Shown piece after piece: positions 59,375-64,000 of a DNA stretch of 64,000 nucleotides. Position 1 is the first letter of the stretch, and each line of letters begins with the position of its first letter. Made by a program: the position numbers and the translations under genes. A model generated the notes under the pieces. The model was not told the origin of the DNA, ran no database searches, and saw only the letters and a list, made by a program, of their open reading frames with translations. This stretch comes from Pseudomonas sp. Irchel s3f7 (GTDB taxonomy: Bacteria; Pseudomonadota; Gammaproteobacteria; Pseudomonadales; Pseudomonadaceae), in contig NZ_FYDO01000008.1 of assembly GCF_900187615.1 (NCBI RefSeq), forward strand, positions 142,317 to 206,316, in the 5' to 3' direction.

Positions 59375-60127
59375 TTAGCTTTTTTCGATGATGGCGGATA
59401 TAGCGGATGAAAATTGGTGGGCATCCTCAAGCATCATCAGGTGTCCACAGTTTTTCATTTCTCGATATGACGCGGCCTTCTCTTTGACCCAGGCCGGAAT
59501 GTGCCATCCCTTGGCTGATCGCTCGCCTGCAATAAGATGGAGCGGAATGTTATCAACCCAGCTTTCGATTCCTTTCAGGTAGGCAGGGTTGCCCGTGATA
59601 TCAACGACTGAAGCTGCCATTTGCTGAAGTGTGCTTGCCGGCTGAAACGAAAGACAGGTTGCAGCCGCCAACAAGGTTGCCTCGGTGGGTTTTACTCCAG
59701 CGCCATGTAGCCATTTCTCGGGTTCTGAACGGTCTTCCACCAGTTTGGCTTGGACTTCTTCAAGAGGCATCTTTGCCAGCTTTTGTGACCAAAAAGCGTC
59801 ATCTAATGTGAAGTTGCCTTCAACACTTATCACGGCTTCCACGCGATCTGGGTATGTCGCGGCAAAAAGTGCAGCAATTGCACCACCGACCGAATGCCCT
59901 ACGAGGTACCAACGGTCATGTGTTGCAGAGACTGCATCGATTTCCTTGTGCAGATACTCGACTTGGGCATCCAGGCTAATCATTGCAGGATCGACTTCGG
60001 CCAAGGAGCCGTAGCCGAGCATGTCTGGAGCGAGCATTTGCGTAGACTGCGCTCCATCCATCAAAAAGGTTTTATTGAGTGGGCCGATCAGTCCGTGAAT
60101 AAAAACTATGCGGGTTGAATAAAGCAT
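59375..60127 (-). CDS. Alpha/beta hydrolase
   Basis: A 250-residue alpha/beta hydrolase, beginning MLYSTRIVFIHGLIGPLNKT with the HG oxyanion motif. The nucleophile elbow is GHSVGGAIAALFA (Ser at about residue 88) and the catalytic histidine is in NCGHLMMLEDAHQF near the C-terminus. The start at 60127 has GGAGAAATGG upstream; 31 upstream codons are rejected. Substrate is unknown. It sits between T6SS remnants and lapD on the same strand, 46 bp after lapD, so it may share the lap transcript. Confidence 0.85.
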   Translation of the reverse strand: MLYSTRIVFIHGLIGPLNKTFLMDGAQSTQMLAPDMLGYGSLAEVDPAMISLDAQVEYLHKEIDAVSATHDRWYLVGHSVGGAIAALFAATYPDRVEAVISVEGNFTLDDAFWSQKLAKMPLEEVQAKLVEDRSEPEKWLHGAGVKPTEATLLAAATCLSFQPASTLQQMAASVVDITGNPAYLKGIESWVDNIPLHLIAGERSAKGWHIPAWVKEKAASYREMKNCGHLMMLEDAHQFSSAISAIIEKS

Positions 60128-60173
60128 CCATTTCTCCAGTTGGGCTGTATGACCGACCACCAGATGTAACGAC

Positions 60174-62120
60174 TTACTGCCAGGGCTTGGGCTCACCAAA
60201 CAACTGCCCCTGAACCCCATACAACCCCATCTCGCGAATCACCGACAACTCGCCTTCCGTCTCGACCCGTTCGGCAATCAGCGGCAAATCAATGCTGTGT
60301 GCGGCCCGCTGAATCGCCTCGATGAACAGACGCTTGTCACTCTCTAGGTCAATCGCCCGTATGTAGCTGCCGTCGATCTTCAAGTAGGCCAGCCCCAACC
60401 GCGCCAGGTTGCCGATCATGCTGAAACGCCCACCAAAACGTTGCAGGCTCAATGAGAAACCGAGTTCGCGCAGACGGCGGGTCAGTTGTTCCAGTACCGC
60501 TTGCTCGGGCAATTGCTCTTCGCCGATTTCCAGGGTCAAGCGTGGACCGAGGTTGGAATGCGTGCGCAGAAGCTCGAAGACTTTGTTCTGCGCCTGAGGG
60601 TCGGTGAGAGTCGCCGAAGAGAGGTTCAATGCCAGCGACTGGTCATGTTCGCTCATTTGCTCAAGCACCCGCTCGAGCATCAACTGATCCAGTCGGGCCG
60701 TCCAACCAAAGCGCTCCAGCCATGGCAGGAAACGCCCGGCGGGGATGGTCTGACCGTGTTCGTCGAGCAGTCGCGACAACACTTTGTAATGCAGCACCAG
60801 CTGCGTGTCCTGGGCCGCCACGACCGGTTGGAAATACAACTCGAAACGCCGCTGAGTCAGCGCCTGATCGAGCATGCTGTGCCAGGCATGGTGATCGTCG
60901 CCGACGCTGGCCGATAGATTGTGTTCCAGGCATGCCCAGTTCTGCTCACCCTGGCTTTCAGCCTGAGCCAGCGCCTGATCGCCGAGGCTGAGCACGGCTT
61001 GCGGTGAGTCGCCGTGAGCAAATGGTGCCAGGCCAATTGAGGCAACGGACGCCACATCCGTGGCTCCGGTGGCGTGAAGACTGGCCAAGGCAGTGTCGAG
61101 ATTTTGTGCAAGATGCAGTGCTTCTTCGCGTACCAGGCCCGGCGCCAGTACGGCAAATTCGCCGCCGCGGATACGGGTCACAAGGTTCTGGGTTTCCGGG
61201 TATTTGGCGCACTCGCGAGAGAGTTGCTCACCGACCGCTTTGAGCACCTCATCGGTGCGCTGACCACCGAGACGCTGGTTGAGGCCCGCCAGGTCCTTGA
61301 CCCGCAACAGCAGCAGATAACCGGAGCTGGCCTGTTCCGGATTGCTCACCCGCGCATTCAGTTGGATCTCGAAATAACGCCGATTGGCCAACCCGGTCAA
61401 CGTATCCTGATAGGACTCGGCCCGCAGTTTTTCACTGCGCTCGGCCTGCTCCTGGAACAGCGCTTTGAGCTTCTCGACCATTTGGTTCATGGCCTGCACC
61501 ACCCGCCGCAATTCGGGGGTGCGCGGCAGCTCCGGCAGGCTGAGAAACTCCCGCCGCGCAATGGCGTGGGATTGCTGGACCATGTAATCGAGCGGCCTCA
61601 ATTGCTGGCGCAGCAATAGCGCGCCGAGCCCGGCACTGACCGCACCGCACAGCAGCAACCATCCAAGGCTACCCAATGCGCTTTGCCACAATTTGGCAAC
61701 TGCGAACATCGGGTGGCTGACCACCTCGACCCGCGCCGCCTGCTCCCAGCCACGACTGACGATCGCATCGCCACCGGCCGGCTCCAGGCCGATCAGTTTG
61801 ACGAACCACTCCGGTACGTTAGTGACTGCCGGGATACCCGTGCGCTCGACCAAAGGCTGATCGGTCTTGACGTCGATCACACGAATACTCGCGTAGTAAC
61901 CGCTGTCGAAAATCGAACTGACCAGCAACTCGACCATCGCCGGATCGTCGATGTTCGGCGTCAGTGACAGCGCCAGGGCTGTCGCTGCATCCTGGGCGTG
62001 GGAGCGCAACTGATTGACGTACTGAGTGCGCGAGCTCTCCAGACTGACCATGAAGCTGCCGGTGAAGGCAACGACCAGGAACAGACAGATAGCTATCAAC
62101 AGCTGTTTGAACAATGACAT
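60174..62120 (-). CDS. lapD: LapD, inner-membrane c-di-GMP receptor controlling LapG
   Basis: A 648-residue protein, the same length as LapD of P. fluorescens Pf0-1. Order: membrane helix (LLIAICLFLVVAFTGSFMV), periplasmic output domain (about 30-150), second helix (about 155-178), HAMP, degenerate GGDEF (the motif is RGGEF) and degenerate EAL (KVL at the EAL position, in LHYKVLSRLL). It cannot make or break c-di-GMP but binds it and then holds LapG, keeping the LapA adhesin on the surface. It begins 14 bp after lapG. Confidence 0.95.
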   Translation of the reverse strand: MSLFKQLLIAICLFLVVAFTGSFMVSLESSRTQYVNQLRSHAQDAATALALSLTPNIDDPAMVELLVSSIFDSGYYASIRVIDVKTDQPLVERTGIPAVTNVPEWFVKLIGLEPAGGDAIVSRGWEQAARVEVVSHPMFAVAKLWQSALGSLGWLLLCGAVSAGLGALLLRQQLRPLDYMVQQSHAIARREFLSLPELPRTPELRRVVQAMNQMVEKLKALFQEQAERSEKLRAESYQDTLTGLANRRYFEIQLNARVSNPEQASSGYLLLLRVKDLAGLNQRLGGQRTDEVLKAVGEQLSRECAKYPETQNLVTRIRGGEFAVLAPGLVREEALHLAQNLDTALASLHATGATDVASVASIGLAPFAHGDSPQAVLSLGDQALAQAESQGEQNWACLEHNLSASVGDDHHAWHSMLDQALTQRRFELYFQPVVAAQDTQLVLHYKVLSRLLDEHGQTIPAGRFLPWLERFGWTARLDQLMLERVLEQMSEHDQSLALNLSSATLTDPQAQNKVFELLRTHSNLGPRLTLEIGEEQLPEQAVLEQLTRRLRELGFSLSLQRFGGRFSMIGNLARLGLAYLKIDGSYIRAIDLESDKRLFIEAIQRAAHSIDLPLIAERVETEGELSVIREMGLYGVQGQLFGEPKPWQ

Positions 62121-62134
62121 CTGAACGCATGCTC

Positions 62135-62827
62135 CTAGTGAGTCGTCTCGACCGGGAAACCTTCGGCCTGCATTTTTTTCAACACATCCTGCCAACGCGA
62201 CAGGCGTTTGGTATCACCGACCTTCTTGTTTCCCTTGGTGCCCGGTAGCCACAATCCTTCAGCATTGAAAGAGTAGACTGGCAGCAAATCCGTTCGTTGG
62301 CTGGCCGGTTTGATGGCGTCGATCAAGATGTCCAGCACCAGCGGCACGGCCTCCGGGGTTGAATAGTAGGTCAGCACCATGTGCGCACGGTTTTGGGTCA
62401 GTGCCTTGACGTATGTAATGCGCAATTTTTCACTGGGTACGCCGAGATGGCGCAGGCTGAAGTACTTGGCTATAGCGTAGTCTTCACAATCGCCGGCGCC
62501 CTTCCACAGTGCTTCGATCGGCGTTTCCCAGTAGTCGACCTCGTGCCACAGGTCGATGTCTTCGACGTACCGCACCTGTTTGTTGAAGAAGCGGTTAACG
62601 ACATTGAGTTGTTCCAGCTCACCGATCTGCTTCTGGCTGGCCAACAAATACTGCCAATCGTTGATGCGCTGCTGACCTTCGCCCAGAGGTCCGTACAATG
62701 CCTGCGCTCGCCGGCTGATCACGGAAAAATCCCAGTCGGCGCTCAGGTTGCCCAGCATCGCAGCAGCCAGCAGCAGTGCGCTGCACAACCAGCTTAAAAT
62801 CCGGGGGATCGGTAAACGTACCGCCAA
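62135..62827 (-). CDS. lapG: LapG, periplasmic cysteine protease for LapA-type adhesins
   Basis: A 230-residue transglutaminase-like cysteine protease. A hydrophobic export segment (ILSWLCSALLLAAAMLG) leads to the catalytic domain with C114 (GAGDCEDYAIAKY), H149 (NRAHMVLTYY) and D166 (LVLDILID); the spacing equals that of characterised LapG enzymes. It cleaves the LapA adhesin N-terminus when released by LapD. TTG 62827 is the earliest possible start because an in-frame TAA lies upstream. As I recall, the Pf0-1 enzyme numbers its cysteine about 21 positions higher, so this N-terminus may be shorter or frame-shifted. Confidence 0.9.
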   Translation of the reverse strand: MAVRLPIPRILSWLCSALLLAAAMLGNLSADWDFSVISRRAQALYGPLGEGQQRINDWQYLLASQKQIGELEQLNVVNRFFNKQVRYVEDIDLWHEVDYWETPIEALWKGAGDCEDYAIAKYFSLRHLGVPSEKLRITYVKALTQNRAHMVLTYYSTPEAVPLVLDILIDAIKPASQRTDLLPVYSFNAEGLWLPGTKGNKKVGDTKRLSRWQDVLKKMQAEGFPVETTH

Positions 62828-62952
62828 TGCGAGACATCCAGGGTGGGCAGGAGGGAGTCTCTTGAATGGTGAAGGTTAGACCCGAAAAAAACAATGGCAC
62901 GATGAGATCATCGGCGCCGCGCTAAACTGTAATCAAGGCAATGGACGCCTGT

Positions 62953-62995
62953 TTGACAAGCCACCAAGCAGTCACTAGTGTCCTTTGGATCCAAA
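62953..62995 (+). promoter_or_regulatory. Candidate promoter and palindromic operator of the GntR gene
   Basis: TTGACA (62953-62958), 17 bp, TAGTGT (62976-62981) form a fair sigma-70 promoter. Just downstream TTTGGATCCAAA (62984-62995) is a perfect palindrome, of the TTGGATCCAA kind bound by several FCD-type GntR regulators. Self-repression by the adjacent gene is inferred. Confidence 0.5.
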
Positions 62996-63022
62996 ACAAT
63001 TTGTTAATCAGGGTGCGTTGTT

Positions 63023-63733
63023 GTGACAAAGAAGCCCAATCCTCTCAGCAGTATCAAGGTCAACGGGCCGATTCCTTCACATCTGGCACGCTCGGTGATC
63101 GAACAAACCCTGCGCTCGGCGATACTCGACGGGCGCATTCCCTGTGGTACTGCCCTGCGACAGCAGGATCTTGCCGATCTGTTCGGTGTCAGCCGCATGC
63201 CCGTTCGCGAAGCCTTGCGTCAGCTAGAAGCACAAGCCCTGCTCAGCGTGATCGCTCATAAAGGCGCTATCGTCGCACCGTTGGTCCAGGGTGATGCCGT
63301 GGAGACCTACGCGCTGCGAATCCTGCTGGAATCGCAAGCCTTGCGCCTCTCCATTCCGCTGCTTGAGGACGAGGACGTTGAACAGGCTCGACGATACATA
63401 GACGCACTGGAGGTCGAGCACGACTACACGGAGATCGGCCGGCTCAATCGACTCTTCCATATGAAGCTTTACTGCCGGGCTCCCAATCGCCGCCTGTTGA
63501 AACTGGTCGAAGACGGGTTGAATGAAGAGGAGCGTTTCCTGCGTTTCAATCTTGAAGCCATGGGGTTGGGCAAACTATCCCAGGATGATCACCGGGCACT
63601 ATTGCAGGCTGCCGAAGACAGGGATTTCGAACGCTCGGTGAAGTTACTTGAGCATCACCTCAATCGTGCGGTTGAAGTCATCACACGCTATCTCAACAGC
63701 TCAGAAGATCAGGCAAAAAACGCTTCGAGTTAA
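63023..63733 (+). CDS. GntR-family regulator with FCD ligand-binding domain
   Basis: A 236-residue regulator. The N-terminal GntR winged helix (about 20-85) contains LRQQDLADLFGVSRMPVREALRQLE, and the C-terminal FCD domain (about 95-225) is all-helical, with the metal/ligand-site pattern EIGRLNRLFHMKLY (Asn and His) and LLEHHLNRAVEVI. GTG 63023 is preceded by AGGGTG. FCD regulators respond to small carboxylic acids. No structural gene follows before an IS3-type element, so its target is not visible. Confidence 0.87.
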   Translation: MTKKPNPLSSIKVNGPIPSHLARSVIEQTLRSAILDGRIPCGTALRQQDLADLFGVSRMPVREALRQLEAQALLSVIAHKGAIVAPLVQGDAVETYALRILLESQALRLSIPLLEDEDVEQARRYIDALEVEHDYTEIGRLNRLFHMKLYCRAPNRRLLKLVEDGLNEEERFLRFNLEAMGLGKLSQDDHRALLQAAEDRDFERSVKLLEHHLNRAVEVITRYLNSSEDQAKNASS

Positions 63734-63910
63734 ACTTCAGAGCTCTCCATTGTTATGTCCTGCCAGTAAATTGATTCCCCCCGCTCTCACGTTTGCGCAT
63801 GAATACGAACTGGAGTGACAGTGAGCACTGCGCCGCCTTCGTTTCTGAGGCTACGACAATAAGCTCCATTGTTTGTCTAGTCCTGAAATAGGTTTACACC
63901 TGTTTCAGTC

Positions 63911-64000
63911 TCAAAACGCCCGATGCACTGCATCGGGCGTTTTGTATTTCAAGGCCAGATGTGGCCGCTCCGCGTTGTAGATCAGCACCGATTCATCAAC
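63911..64000 (-). CDS. IS3-family transposase, 3' end only (continues beyond the window)
   Basis: The last 29 codons read VDESVLIYNAERPHLALKY then KTPDAVHRAF and a TGA, the standard C-terminus of IS3-family OrfB (YN..RPH.AL...TP). The gene enters from the right edge. A likely element end lies near 63874-63895 (GTCTAGTCCTGAAATAGGTT), but no second end is visible to confirm it. Confidence 0.85.
   Translation of the reverse strand, partial: VDESVLIYNAERPHLALKYKTPDAVHRAF
63913..63943. terminator. Hairpin overlapping the 3' end of the IS3-family transposase
   Basis: AAAACGCCCGATGCA and TGCATCGGGCGTTTT pair with only C at the centre. It lies across the transposase stop region and has A/T tails on both sides, so it could stop transcription in either direction. 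Confidence 0.65.

Noticed and set aside
63821..63862. Possible small gene starting at GTG 63821 with TGGAG upstream
   Set aside because: The frame stops after 13 codons and no family can be seen. It was mentioned only as a possible remnant cut by the adjacent IS.

Overview
The window reads as chromosomal DNA of a fluorescent Pseudomonas, probably of the P. fluorescens group. Gene order for the core genes matches what is known of the Pseudomonas chromosome: rep-xpt, dadA-ridA-dadX with a divergent lrp, rpmB-rpmG, radC, coaBC-dut-algC-argB, pyrE/crc, rph, gmk-rpoZ-spoT, exbB-exbD-tonB and oxyR-recG. The lapG-lapD biofilm pair is characteristic of P. fluorescens and P. putida. Short palindromic extragenic repeats with a TAGGAGC-type core lie in many gaps, as is usual in this group. 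No tRNA, rRNA or CRISPR array was seen.

Layout. 1-8.9 kb: a VWA-domain membrane protein, a divergent LysR/MATE pair, a degenerate-GGDEF/EAL phosphodiesterase, Rep helicase and Xpt. 8.9-25 kb: amino-acid and polyamine catabolism, with an acetyl-CoA hydrolase family enzyme, cytochrome c5, a PauR-like repressor, the alanine catabolic operon (dadA, ridA, dadX) and lrp, a PuuB-like oxidase, a MocR regulator, a PLD lipoprotein, an MFS transporter and a PuuC-like aldehyde dehydrogenase. 25-36 kb: housekeeping genes (ribosomal proteins L33/L28, peptide-binding protein, RadC, CoaBC, Dut, AlgC, ArgB, PyrE, Crc, GltS). 36.5-38.6 kb: a complete IS66-family element with intact ends. 38.5-53.2 kb: rph, yicC, gmk, rpoZ, spoT, ridA, an ExbB-ExbD-TonB energy-transducing operon, OxyR, RecG and a YbaK-HDOD protein.

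53.3-60 kb is the accessory zone. A Fic toxin/antitoxin pair sits between two direct copies of the 3' end of an SCP2-like gene. Next comes the wreck of a type VI secretion locus: tssA and tssB are intact, tssC is cut after about 75 codons and joined directly to the interior of a PP2C phosphatase gene (stp1), which is followed by an intact kinase gene (stk1). Everything that normally lies between tssC and stp1 is gone from this locus. 60.1-62.8 kb carries lapG-lapD, with no lapA/B/C beside it, then a GntR/FCD regulator and the 3' end of an IS3-family transposase running off the window.

The most notable observations are the tssC-stp1 deletion junction, the repeat-flanked Fic module, and the IS66 insertion that replaced only the last residue of a DUF4870 gene. 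I did not find a clearly new multi-gene system. Start sites were chosen from visible ribosome binding sites and family lengths. Family names come from recognising sequences by eye and were not confirmed by database search.
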